This document shows positions 8,412 to 17,104 of a stretch of 64,000 bases of DNA, piece by piece. The notes beneath the pieces were generated by a model. The model saw nothing but the letters and a program-made list of their open reading frames with translations, had not been told where the DNA came from and did not search any database. Source of the DNA: Pandoraea pneumonica. Lineage in GTDB: Bacteria; Pseudomonadota; Gammaproteobacteria; Burkholderiales; Burkholderiaceae. The DNA lies in contig NZ_CABPSK010000001.1 in assembly GCF_902459645.1 (NCBI RefSeq), forward strand, positions 1-64,000, written 5' to 3'. A program made the translations under genes and the position numbers. Position 1 is the first letter of the stretch. Every line of letters begins with the position of its first letter.

Positions 8412-10025
8412 CTAATTTAGCTGCTTCTGGAACGCTGCAAATATCGCGCCGCACAGGGCCACGATGGCGATGAAATGGAAGCCATCGATGAACGACAGAA
8501 AAGCGGCCTGCCGCTCGATCATTTGCGCAATCTGGGCGAGCGCCGCGCCGTGCGTTTGCGACACAGCAACGCCAGCGTGCGCGAGGGCATTGGCGAGTGT
8601 GTCGAGCGTCTGCGTGAAAACGGGGTTGTAGGGGTTGGCAATCTCCGTGAGGCGTGTGCGGTGCAGCGCTTCACGATGCTGGTCGAACGCCACGATGGTC
8701 GAGACGGCAAACGAGCCGGAGAGCTGACGCAGGATGTTTTTGAGCCGGTAGCCGTGCACGAAACTCTCGTGATCGAACGTGCGGAACGTCAGATTGGCGA
8801 CTGGCAGCACGGTGAAGATGCCGAAGACTGCCTTGAGCGCGAGCACCCCATAGAGCTGGCTTTGCCCGGCATTGGGCGGCATCGCACCGAGCCAGAGACT
8901 CGTGGCGATGGTCATCACGAAGCCGCTGACGATCAGATATTTCTTGCGGGTGATGAACTTCGCGACCCGGAAGTACAGCATCAGCAGGATGACGGTGAGC
9001 AGCGCCGAATAGCCGAGCAACTGGCCGGTACGCTCGACCGTGAAGCCTAGCCCTTGTTCGAGCAGGCGCGGCATCAAATAGCTCTGCGTGTTCGCCAGAT
9101 AGTAGTAAGCGGCGTAGAGCAGCAGACCGACCTGAAATTCGCGCCGACGCAGCGATTGCAGGCGAATGAAGGGGGCTGGGTGTTGCCACTGGTGATAGCC
9201 GAACCACACCAGCGCTCCTACGCCAGCCACGGTGAGTAGCGGCAGCCAAGGGGTTTGCAGCCAGAGGGTGTAGCGCATTTCCTGAAGCACGACCTGAAAT
9301 GCGCCCATCGCGAGGGCGAAGGCCATGAACGGTGCAAACGGGTAGCTGCCGCCAGTGGCGCGATCGCGCAGGCGTCCGACGTCGGGAATGGCGAACCAGG
9401 CGAGGGCCGCGAGCAGCACGGCGGGTGGCGCGGTGCATAGGAAAAGCGTGCGCCACGTGTAAGCCGAGACGAGCATGCCGCCGATGAGCGGGGCGGCTGC
9501 CGAGCCGGTAAAGAGCAGCAGGGCAAACGTCTGCACTGTCTTGCCGCGCCGCTCGGCGGGCACGCTGACTTGCGCGAGGATGCGGCACGAACTCATCCAG
9601 CTACCGGCGCAAAACCCTTGGCAGGCGCGCGCGATCACCAGTTGCGTAACGCTTTCGCTGGTGCCCGCGAGTACTGCGCCGCAAGCGTAGAGAAGCAGGG
9701 AGGCGGTGAGGTATCGCCGGTAACCGATGCGCTCGACGAACCACTGCTGTTTGAGGATGGCGAGGACCGACGCGATGCCGTAGGCGGTCGTCATCCAGAC
9801 GAATTCTTTGGGGGAAGCATCGACGCCGCCCGAGACATAGACGGCGAAGTAGACCAGCAGCGCGTTTTCGAAGAATTCCAGCCCGGGGATGAGGCCGAGC
9901 GCATAGCGATAGGCTTCGGCGCGCATCGGCCGCAGCGAGCCGCCGCCTGCGCTGCCCGAGCCGCCCTGTGCGGGCATCGCAGGCGGTGTGGGCGTGGGGC
10001 CGGTGGGCGGGGCGGCGGAGGTCAT
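8412..10025 (-). CDS. MFS transporter, DHA2-type (EmrB/QacA-like), 14 TM
   Basis: A 537-residue proton-coupled efflux protein of the inner membrane. After a Pro/Gly-rich N-terminal leader of about 30 residues come about fourteen hydrophobic segments; RACQGFCAGSWMSSCRILAQVSVPAERRGK is the motif C and motif A-like region, with a mid-domain TLFLCTAPPAVLLAALAW. It lies 16 bp downstream of the MerR gene and is presumably its target, a common arrangement for drug-responsive efflux. The real start could be an internal Met (17 or 34). Confidence 0.85.
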   Translation of the reverse strand: MTSAAPPTGPTPTPPAMPAQGGSGSAGGGSLRPMRAEAYRYALGLIPGLEFFENALLVYFAVYVSGGVDASPKEFVWMTTAYGIASVLAILKQQWFVERIGYRRYLTASLLLYACGAVLAGTSESVTQLVIARACQGFCAGSWMSSCRILAQVSVPAERRGKTVQTFALLLFTGSAAAPLIGGMLVSAYTWRTLFLCTAPPAVLLAALAWFAIPDVGRLRDRATGGSYPFAPFMAFALAMGAFQVVLQEMRYTLWLQTPWLPLLTVAGVGALVWFGYHQWQHPAPFIRLQSLRRREFQVGLLLYAAYYYLANTQSYLMPRLLEQGLGFTVERTGQLLGYSALLTVILLMLYFRVAKFITRKKYLIVSGFVMTIATSLWLGAMPPNAGQSQLYGVLALKAVFGIFTVLPVANLTFRTFDHESFVHGYRLKNILRQLSGSFAVSTIVAFDQHREALHRTRLTEIANPYNPVFTQTLDTLANALAHAGVAVSQTHGAALAQIAQMIERQAAFLSFIDGFHFIAIVALCGAIFAAFQKQLN

Positions 10026-10041
10026 ATCAGGCGGTGGGGAA

Positions 10042-10560
10042 TTACGATTTGCGCCGTTTGGCGGCGCGCTCGGCCAGCAGGTCGTCGGCGGGCACGCCGC
10101 GCAGTCGCTGGTCGATATATTCGAGGTCGTGGGTCATTTGCGCTTCCATTTTTTCGGCTTCGCGCAACTCGCGCCGCACTTGGGCGGTGCGTTCGCGCAG
10201 CGTTTCGAGCTGCGAGTGGAGGGCGTCACGCACGACTTGCAGATCTTCGTCGTTCATCCGCGACTTGCCTGCTTCGACGAGTCGCATGGGGCGTTTGAGC
10301 ATCTCCGTGATGGCGGCGATGGAGAAGCCGAGCGAGCGCATGCGCAGAATGCGGCCGAAGGTGGCGAGATCGGCCTGCGTGTACATGCGGTAGCGGCCTT
10401 CGCTGCGGGCGGGCACGACGAGATTGAGTTCCTCGTAATACTTCAACGTGCGCGCGGTGACGCCAAGCGCGGTGGCCGCCTGACTGACGGTGAGTAGGTC
10501 GCTGTCAGCGGCATCGTGGCGTGGGGCAGACGACGCCGTGTCGGTGGGATCTGTGGGCAT
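10042..10560 (-). CDS. MerR-family transcriptional regulator
   Basis: The 172-residue product has the MerR DNA-binding domain at about residues 20-90 (LLTVSQAATALGVTARTLKYYEELNLV, then RYRMYTQADLATFGRILRMRSLGFSIAAI) and a long C-terminal coiled coil (LHSQLETLRERTAQVRRELREAEKMEAQM) for dimerisation. There is no conserved metal-binding cysteine, so it is probably drug- or metabolite-responsive. The start at 10560 has GGAGG seven bases upstream. A perfect 16-bp palindrome 45 bp upstream is its likely operator. Confidence 0.9.
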   Translation of the reverse strand: MPTDPTDTASSAPRHDAADSDLLTVSQAATALGVTARTLKYYEELNLVVPARSEGRYRMYTQADLATFGRILRMRSLGFSIAAITEMLKRPMRLVEAGKSRMNDEDLQVVRDALHSQLETLRERTAQVRRELREAEKMEAQMTHDLEYIDQRLRGVPADDLLAERAAKRRKS

Positions 10561-10604
10561 GGGGCTGCCTCCGATCAAATGATGGGCAGCATATTAGCAC
10601 AACA

Positions 10605-10620
10605 TGTACGTGAACGTACA
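10605..10620 (-). promoter_or_regulatory. Palindromic operator upstream of merR-MFS
   Basis: TGTACGTGAACGTACA is a perfect 7+2+7 palindrome. On the minus strand a -10-like TAATAT lies about 10 bases downstream, so the palindrome occupies the -35 to -10 area, where MerR regulators bind. Autoregulation of the merR-MFS unit is inferred. Confidence 0.6.
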
Positions 10621-10673
10621 GGTTTGGGTGAAAGAAGGAAGACAGGGGGCGGGCGCCCGAAGGCGCCGCAAAT

Positions 10674-11027
10674 TTAGCGAGCGGATTCGTTCGGCGCGGT
10701 TTCCCAGCGAATCGCGCGTACCCCTGGGGTATCGCCAAGGGATGAGACCAGATGCACGAGCGCGGCGCGTTGTCCGCGTTCGCAGCGCAGTACGTAGTCG
10801 AGTTCGAGCAGGTAGCCGCCTGAACGTTGGGTACGTGCGGCGGTTTCCAGCTTGAGTTGCTGCGATTGAAGGGCGGTGCGCACCTTGACGTCGATCGCGC
10901 TGGCTTTTGAAGCGAGCGTGAGCACGACCAGCCGGTATTGCGGCGACGTCGTGACGGTGGCCGGCGCGGCGGACGTGCGGGCGCGCTGGCGGCCGAACAG
11001 CGTTGGGATGAGCATTTGCAGCGTCAT
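10674..11027 (-). CDS. Small protein resembling the MgtC C-terminal (ACT-like) domain
   Basis: 117 residues starting MTLQMLIPTLFGRQRA with a strong AGGAGGT site five bases upstream. From about residue 37 (YRLVVLTLASKASAIDVKV) to the end (LVSSLGDTPGVRAIRWETA) it resembles the soluble C-terminal domain of MgtC/SapB proteins, whose tails have a similar LSxxPGVxxVxW pattern. The membrane half of MgtC is absent and no remnant is visible upstream. Function unknown; a regulatory or binding role by analogy is inference. It sits alone behind a 620-bp leader. Confidence 0.6.
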   Translation of the reverse strand: MTLQMLIPTLFGRQRARTSAAPATVTTSPQYRLVVLTLASKASAIDVKVRTALQSQQLKLETAARTQRSGGYLLELDYVLRCERGQRAALVHLVSSLGDTPGVRAIRWETAPNESAR

Positions 11028-11651
11028 GTTGACCTCCTGAATCGAGGGCCCGAATCGATGGGCCTGAGACGGTGGATGCCGGGGCATGGCGGCGCGTGTC
11101 ACGTTGGCAGCGCACGCGTGCAGGCGGATCGCCGGCGCACGTGACGGTGCTGCGGTTGGTGCAAACGCGCGAAGGTTACGCAAGCGTCGACAGGCTATGC
11201 GGGCAGGGCTTGCTGCCAGTGCGGTGGCGAGCAAACACGCGCATCAAGCGTGTCGTTCCCGAACGCGCGAGCGCATTCGGTCATAGCTGAACTGCGGTTG
11301 GAGGTGCTGGAAAACGTTGATCGCTGCCGAAAATCAGAGCCAGCCTTGAGGCTGATGATATTGGTGCGATCGATGCACTACCGCTGCGACATTGGGGCCG
11401 GCAGCGGCAGTCGAGAGGCGACTGCGGGTTACCGGGCCAACGCCTCGTCGGTCATTGCCGACGCTTGCGTGCTACTAGAGCAACTGCCCACGGAAAACTC
11501 CGTCGTAATTGGAAAGACGTGATTTTAGGGTTTTATGCCGCTTCTGTAAAGAAAACGGCCCGATTTCGCGGCGTTTTGTCGCGAAATTGACGATATTTTT
11601 ACGGAGTTCGGCAGGTTTTCGAGTGAAAAGGCGCTGATACCTGGGTGCACG
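11028..11651 (-). other. Long hairpin-rich intergenic region before the MgtC-like gene
   Basis: No gene is visible. The distal part holds three consecutive hairpins: GCAGTCG/CGACTGC (11408-11426, perfect 7 bp), CGTCGG/CCGACG (11446-11463, perfect 6 bp) and ACGGA/TCCGT (11490-11503). Their spacing looks like a structured 5' leader of the minus-strand gene, but no known riboswitch consensus is recognisable. AT-rich sequence at 11515-11620 could hold the promoter. Confidence 0.45.
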
Positions 11652-13073
11652 TCAGTCCGGCAGCACTTTCCCGGGGTTCATCAGGCCGAGCGGATCGAGG
11701 GCGGCTTTGATCTGGCGCATCAACGCGAGTTCGACGGGGGATTTGTAGTGGGCAGACGCGTCGCGCTTGAATTGCCCCAGCCCATGTTCCGCGCTGATCG
11801 TGCCGCGATGGGCATGCACGCTGTCGTGCACCGCCGACGTGACCGGTGCTTGGTAATCGCGCAGAAACGCTTCCGGGTCGGCCCCCGCCGGGGCCATCAC
11901 GTTGTAGTGGAGATTGCCGTCGCCAAGGTGCCCGAACGTCACCATGCGGGCGCCGGGCGCGATCTGCTGCACGATCGGATCGGTAGCTGCGAGAAAGGCG
12001 GGGACTTGCGATACCGGCACGGCGATGTCGTGCTTGATGTTCAAACCGGTGGCCGATTGTGCGAGCGGAATGCTCTCGCGCAGGTGCCAGAGGGCGTTCG
12101 ATTGTGCGAGGCTGGCCGCGACGATGGCGTCGCGCACGATGCCACGCTCGACGGCCGTGGTGAGCAGTCGCTCCAATAATTCGCGGGCGTGGGTTTCGCT
12201 TTCGTTGTCGGAGAGTTCGAGCAGCACCGCCTGCGCATGGGGTTCGCCAAACGGATAACGCTGCTGCGGGAACACTTGGGCAACGAGTTGCAGACAGAAG
12301 TCCGACATCAACTCGAAGCCGGTGAGCAGCGGGCCAGCCATCGATTGCGCAAGATTGAGCAAGGCCAGTGCTTGCGCCGGACTATCGAGGGCGGCGAGCG
12401 CCGTCATGCGGGCGGCGGGTTGAGCGAACAGCTTTAGTGTGGCTGCGGTAATCAGCCCCAGCGTGCCTTCCGCGCCGATGAAGAGGTCGCGCAGGTCGTA
12501 GCCGGTGTTGTCCTTGCGAAGCCCTCGCAGGCCATCCCACAACTCGCCTTGCGGGGTGACGACTTCCAGCCCCAAACACAGCTCACGGGCGTTGCCGTAA
12601 CGCAGTACCGCTGTGCCCCCCGCGTTCGTTGCGAGATTGCCGCCAATGGTGCAACTGCCTTCTGCCGCGAGACTCAACGGGAACAAACGCTGTTCTGCCG
12701 CCGCCGCGGTCTGCACGTTAGCGAGCAGAACCCCGGCTTCTGCGGTGAGCGTCATGTTCTCGGCGTCCACCTGCCGGATGCGATCCAGCCGTCGCAGGCT
12801 AATGACGACCTGCTGCCCGCTTGTGTCGGGGGTGGCACCCCCGGCCAAACCGGTATTGCCGCCTTGCGGCACCATCGACACGCCATGCGCGACGCACAGG
12901 CGCACCAGGGCCGCGGTCTGCGCGGCGTCGGCGGGGCGCAGCACGGCGAGGGCGCGTCCGACGTAGCGCTTGCGTTGATCGATCAGATAGGGGGCGATGT
13001 CCGCGTCGTCGCGCAGCACATGGTCGCCGCCGAGGAGGTCGCGACAGGCGGTGAGAAAGGCGGTGTCGTTCAT
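11652..13073 (-). CDS. FAD-linked oxidase, D-2-hydroxyacid dehydrogenase type (GlcD/D2HGDH/DLD family)
   Basis: A 473-residue flavoprotein oxidising a D-2-hydroxyacid (2-hydroxyglutarate, lactate or glycolate are candidates). The PCMH-type FAD domain spans about 40-215 (VSMVPQGGNTGLAGG, then EGSCTIGGNLATNAGGTAVLRYG and GAEGTLGLI). The C-terminal half has GHLGDGNLHYNVM with metal-binding histidines, RGTISAEHGLGQFK and a final LMNPGKVL. It is the third gene of a minus-strand run, 5 bp after the DUF2069 gene. Electron acceptor and exact substrate cannot be read from sequence. Confidence 0.88.
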   Translation of the reverse strand: MNDTAFLTACRDLLGGDHVLRDDADIAPYLIDQRKRYVGRALAVLRPADAAQTAALVRLCVAHGVSMVPQGGNTGLAGGATPDTSGQQVVISLRRLDRIRQVDAENMTLTAEAGVLLANVQTAAAAEQRLFPLSLAAEGSCTIGGNLATNAGGTAVLRYGNARELCLGLEVVTPQGELWDGLRGLRKDNTGYDLRDLFIGAEGTLGLITAATLKLFAQPAARMTALAALDSPAQALALLNLAQSMAGPLLTGFELMSDFCLQLVAQVFPQQRYPFGEPHAQAVLLELSDNESETHARELLERLLTTAVERGIVRDAIVAASLAQSNALWHLRESIPLAQSATGLNIKHDIAVPVSQVPAFLAATDPIVQQIAPGARMVTFGHLGDGNLHYNVMAPAGADPEAFLRDYQAPVTSAVHDSVHAHRGTISAEHGLGQFKRDASAHYKSPVELALMRQIKAALDPLGLMNPGKVLPD

Positions 13074-13078
13074 CGGAA

Positions 13079-13519
13079 CTAATGCGTGGCTGCTGTTTGC
13101 CGACTGCGGGCCTTCGCCGCGCGTTTGAACGGGCGCAGGTAGAAAACGGTGGCGAAAAAGAAGATGGCCGATAAGGCCGTCTCAATCCACGCGAGCGTGG
13201 CGGAGGGGCCGGTGTCCGTCATGCCGCGTACCACGCCTTCTGCAAGAAACAGCAGGATGAACATGCTCGACCATTGCAGCGTGTACAGATTGCCGCGCAA
13301 CACGCCGCGCAACGGCAACAGAAGCAACAGCGCCTTGAGTACCAGCCACGAGCCGCCCGGACGCAGCGGTGCGAGCCACAACTCCCAAGCGACCGATAGC
13401 GCAATTAACGCCAGCAGGCTGGCGATGCTGATGCGCCGCAGCGTGCTGGCGCTTGCCGGTTGGTCACGCTGATCGGCGGATTTTTGCGACTCGGGCGTCT
13501 CGGGCGGTGTTGCAGTCAT
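13079..13519 (-). CDS. DUF2069 family inner-membrane protein
   Basis: The 146 residues hold four hydrophobic segments (SIASLLALIALSVAWELWL, then GSWLVLKALLLLLPL, MFILLFLAEGVVRGM and ALSAIFFFATVFYLRPF), matching the small DUF2069 membrane family often found beside wrbA in betaproteobacteria. No function is known. The N-terminal about 30 residues are polar and low-complexity. It lies between wrbA and the FAD oxidase in a likely operon. Confidence 0.8.
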   Translation of the reverse strand: MTATPPETPESQKSADQRDQPASASTLRRISIASLLALIALSVAWELWLAPLRPGGSWLVLKALLLLLPLRGVLRGNLYTLQWSSMFILLFLAEGVVRGMTDTGPSATLAWIETALSAIFFFATVFYLRPFKRAAKARSRQTAATH

Positions 13520-13615
13520 GGGCTGTCTCGGTTGCCTTAACTACTGCTGCGTGGAGCGATATGCCTAGCGCGTCGCCTCTTCGTGCGCATTCGCTAGGCA
13601 ATCACGCAAAAAACG

Positions 13616-14290
<675 letters not shown>

Positions 14291-14397
14291 TTATAGGGCG
14301 TTCCTAAGCGAGTAACCTTGGCCGTGCGCTTGCGTGTTCTTGCCCATCCTTGCATGTTCTCGCATGTCCCCGTAAGGCCTTTCTCAAGGAGCCCGAT

Positions 14398-15738
14398 TTG
14401 ATCAAGCTGTCCCGCATCAACTGGAACAACGTTCGCCAACTGCTGAAGTACGCGCTCTCGCGTGCTCAGGACGATCGGATTCCCCAGGTGGCGGGTAGCC
14501 TCACGTTCACTTCGATCCTCTCGATCGTGCCGCTGTTCGCGGTCACATTCGCGCTGTTCACGGCGTTTCCGATCTTCAAATCGTTTCGCGATTCGCTGCA
14601 AGGCTTTCTCATCGAGCATCTGATGCCGGAGAGCGTCAACGCGCAAATCTTCGGCTATCTCAATCAGTTCGCGGCGAAGGCGACGAGTCTCACGGCGTTC
14701 GGCCTGATCGGTTTGCTGGTCACGTCGGTGCTCACGTTGATGACGGTGGAATCGGCGTTCAATGTGATTTGGCGCGTGCCGCGCCCGCGCCCGCTGGCTC
14801 AGCGGTTGTTGATCTATTGGAGCCTGCTCACGCTGGGGCCTTTGCTGTTCGGCGTGAGTCTGTCGATCAGTTCGTACATCTTCACGCAATCGATGTCGCT
14901 GGTGAGCACAATGCCGCCGGCCGCCGCGTCGCTGCTGAGCTTGATTCCCCCGGCGCTCACGAGCGTGGCGTTCATGCTGATGTATCTCTACATGCCGAAC
15001 TGCAAGGTCGATTGGCGCGACGCGCTCGCCGGGGGTGTCGTGGCGGCGCTGGCCCTCGATCTGACCAAACGGGGATTCGGTTTGTACATTCGGCAGTTTC
15101 CGACGTACACGGCGGTCTACGGCGCGTTTGCGGCGGTGCCGATTTTCCTGTTGTGGATTTATCTCTCGTGGCTGGTGGCACTGGTGGGCGCGACGATCGC
15201 CTCAGTACTGCCTGCGCTGCGTTTGGGGCACTTTCAGTACCCGCAGTTTCCGGGGAGCGATTTGCTCGATGGTCTGACGCTGATTCACCTGCTCAATCAG
15301 GACCGCGAAACCGGCGGACGGGGCCGTACGACGATCGAACTTGCGCGCGCCATGCACACGAGTCTCGATCATGCCAACGCATTACTGCTGCGGCTGGAGC
15401 GCATGGGGTGGGTTGGCCGCATGATGATGCAGCCGCCTGCCGAGCGTTGGTTGCTGCTGGCGAACCCGCATACCGCGACGCTCGCACCGCTCGTCGGGCA
15501 ACTCGCGCTGAACGTGGACGAACTCGCCCGTCAGATGGAGCGCCACGCACTCGACGGCGCGCACGTGGCCGAGATTCTGCGCGAAGGCAAATGGGATGTG
15601 CCGCTCATCGATGCGCTGCCTCGTGAAGTCGCTGATGAGGACGATGCCACGTCTGAGCCTGCGCCCGATGGGCGCGAGGGGCACGACGGGCATGACGGCA
15701 CCGAAAGCGCTAGGGGGCAGGGAAGCGCTAGAGCTTGA
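14398..15738 (+). CDS. YihY/UPF0761 family inner-membrane protein
   Basis: A 446-residue member of the YihY (BrkB-like) family with six hydrophobic segments; FTSILSIVPLFAVTFALFTAFP and FPTYTAVYGAFAAVPIFLLWIYLSW are hallmark stretches. The C-terminal about 150 residues form a cytosolic extension with a winged-helix-like part (LTLIHLLNQDRETGGRGRTT) and an acidic, His/Asp/Gly-rich tail. I choose the TTG at 14398 because AAGGAG lies six bases upstream; no ATG has a comparable site. The name RNase BN is historical, and no nuclease motif is present. The 3' end overlaps the Mpo1-like gene tail-to-tail by 11 bp. Confidence 0.85.
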   Translation: MIKLSRINWNNVRQLLKYALSRAQDDRIPQVAGSLTFTSILSIVPLFAVTFALFTAFPIFKSFRDSLQGFLIEHLMPESVNAQIFGYLNQFAAKATSLTAFGLIGLLVTSVLTLMTVESAFNVIWRVPRPRPLAQRLLIYWSLLTLGPLLFGVSLSISSYIFTQSMSLVSTMPPAAASLLSLIPPALTSVAFMLMYLYMPNCKVDWRDALAGGVVAALALDLTKRGFGLYIRQFPTYTAVYGAFAAVPIFLLWIYLSWLVALVGATIASVLPALRLGHFQYPQFPGSDLLDGLTLIHLLNQDRETGGRGRTTIELARAMHTSLDHANALLLRLERMGWVGRMMMQPPAERWLLLANPHTATLAPLVGQLALNVDELARQMERHALDGAHVAEILREGKWDVPLIDALPREVADEDDATSEPAPDGREGHDGHDGTESARGQGSARA

Positions 15739-16051
15739 TGCGCCCGAGGCAGATGTCGCGAAACATCACCCAGTCACCCAGCAGGCTGTAGAACGGATGG
15801 CGAAACGTGGCAGGCCGGTTCTTCTCGAAAAAGAAATGGCCGACCCACGCAAACGCATACCCGCACACGACGGCCGCCGGTAGCCACCAGACATTACCCG
15901 TCACCGCAAACACCAGCACACACGCAATCACGCCCCACGAGCCGACAAAGTGCAGACGGCGGCACGTGGTATTTCTGTGTTCGCCCAGATAAAACGGGTA
16001 GAAATCCGCAAACCGCGTGAACGCGGGCGCGGCGTCGTGGGAATCTCGCAT
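15728..16051 (-). CDS. Mpo1-like (DUF962, YGL010w-like) membrane protein
   Basis: The 107-residue protein contains YPFYLGEHRNTTCRRLHFVGS near the N terminus and GYAFAWVGHFFFEKNRPATFRHPFYSLLGD in the middle, the His-containing hallmarks of the Mpo1/DUF962 family. Yeast Mpo1 is a membrane dioxygenase that alpha-oxidises 2-hydroxy fatty acids with Fe(II) bound by such histidines; activity here is inferred by homology. Two hydrophobic segments lie between the motifs. AGGAGG lies upstream of the ATG (revcomp of 16056-16063). A 12-bp tandem repeat separates it from the upstream hydrolase gene. Confidence 0.85.
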   Translation of the reverse strand: MRDSHDAAPAFTRFADFYPFYLGEHRNTTCRRLHFVGSWGVIACVLVFAVTGNVWWLPAAVVCGYAFAWVGHFFFEKNRPATFRHPFYSLLGDWVMFRDICLGRIKL

Positions 16052-16108
16052 GGCAAGCCTCCTTTGCGAGTTGGCGCGCTGGATGTCGCGGCAATTCGCG
16101 CATTCAAC

Positions 16109-16216
16109 CGCACACTCAGTCGCGCACTTAGTGGCGCAATGAGTAGCGTGCCTAGTCGCGCATCTAGTAATGCGTCTAGTGACCTATTTAGCGACGCACT
16201 TAGTGTCGCATGAATT
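16109..16216. repeat. Degenerate 12-bp tandem repeat, about nine units
   Basis: Nine consecutive 12-base units, consensus near CGCGCACTTAGT; examples are CGCGCACTTAGT (16121), CGCGCATCTAGT (16157) and GACGCACTTAGT (16193). Seven of nine end in AGT. The array starts in the intergenic gap and runs over the stop codon of the hydrolase gene. The phase is kept without indels despite base divergence. A similar array lies at 22864-22923. Confidence 0.8.
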
Positions 16217-17090
16217 GAATTAGCGCATCGAGCAACGCGTCGGGCTGTTCCGTCATGATGGCGTGCCCCGCGTTGACGGTTTTGACCGTGACCGGGACAC
16301 CGCCTGGATTGCCTGTACCGCCCACACCACCCACACCACTCGCGCCTTCGGTGCCACACGAGGCGCTCGCATCACCCGCCCGCAGTGCGTCCAGCAGTGC
16401 TTTCGCCGAGCGTGGCGGTGTCATCAGATCGCGTTGTCCAAGCACCGCCAGCACGGGGCATTTCACCCGTGCCGCCGCCTCCCAGCCCTGATCGTAGCTA
16501 TTGCAGGCTTCGAAATCGGTCAGAAACACTTTCTCTCCGGGGTTGCGTTTTGCGACGCGCTCCATCAGCCGCTGGTTACCGCCCCACGTCCAGAAACCGG
16601 GGCCGGGTGCCGAGGGTTTTGCGGCAAGCGTGCTGTGCGACCACTCGTTGACGAGCGCAATCGCTTCCGGTTCGCGCTGCGCAGCGGCTTCAAGCAATGC
16701 GTCGGAGACTTTCATCGGATACGCGGTGCCGACGAGCGCGATGCGCGACACGCGCGTTGGGTGACGGGCCGCCGCATCCAACGCAATCAGCGAGCCCATG
16801 CTGTGACCGATCAGCGCGGCGGACTTGACGCCCGCCGCGTCGAGCACGGCAACCACCCAGTCGGCCAGCGCGCCGATCGTCTTGAGGGGGGTGCCTGCGC
16901 TGCGATGGTGGCCCGGCAAGTCGAGCGCGAGCACGTTCATGCCGTGATTCGCGAGATATCGGCTTTGCAGTCCCCACACGCTGTGGTCGTGCTGCGCGCC
17001 GTGCAGAAAGACGACCGTCGGCTGCGACGGCAGAATCGGTTTGCCAGCGGTATAGGCGTAGACGGTGTTGCCCGCGACGTCGAAGTTCAT
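16200..17090 (-). CDS. Alpha/beta hydrolase
   Basis: The 296 residues from MNFDVAGNTVYAYTAG show an alpha/beta-hydrolase fold: oxyanion region FLHGAQHDHSVWG, nucleophile elbow GHSMGS (Ser near 101), acid in LGQRDLMTPP and a C-terminal NAGHAIM supplying the histidine. A Gly/Ser-rich insertion (ASCGTEGASGVGGVGGTG) lies just before the final strand and looks like recent expansion. It follows metY by 14 bp and is probably cotranscribed. A homoserine-acyl-type role is not suggested by motifs; substrate unknown. Confidence 0.88.
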   Translation of the reverse strand: MNFDVAGNTVYAYTAGKPILPSQPTVVFLHGAQHDHSVWGLQSRYLANHGMNVLALDLPGHHRSAGTPLKTIGALADWVVAVLDAAGVKSAALIGHSMGSLIALDAAARHPTRVSRIALVGTAYPMKVSDALLEAAAQREPEAIALVNEWSHSTLAAKPSAPGPGFWTWGGNQRLMERVAKRNPGEKVFLTDFEACNSYDQGWEAAARVKCPVLAVLGQRDLMTPPRSAKALLDALRAGDASASCGTEGASGVGGVGGTGNPGGVPVTVKTVNAGHAIMTEQPDALLDALIQFMRH

Positions 17091-17104
17091 GAATCGTGTC
17101 CCCT

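Noticed and set aside
16109-16216. CRISPR array
   Set aside because: Repeat unit is 12 bp and tandem without spacers; no cas genes.
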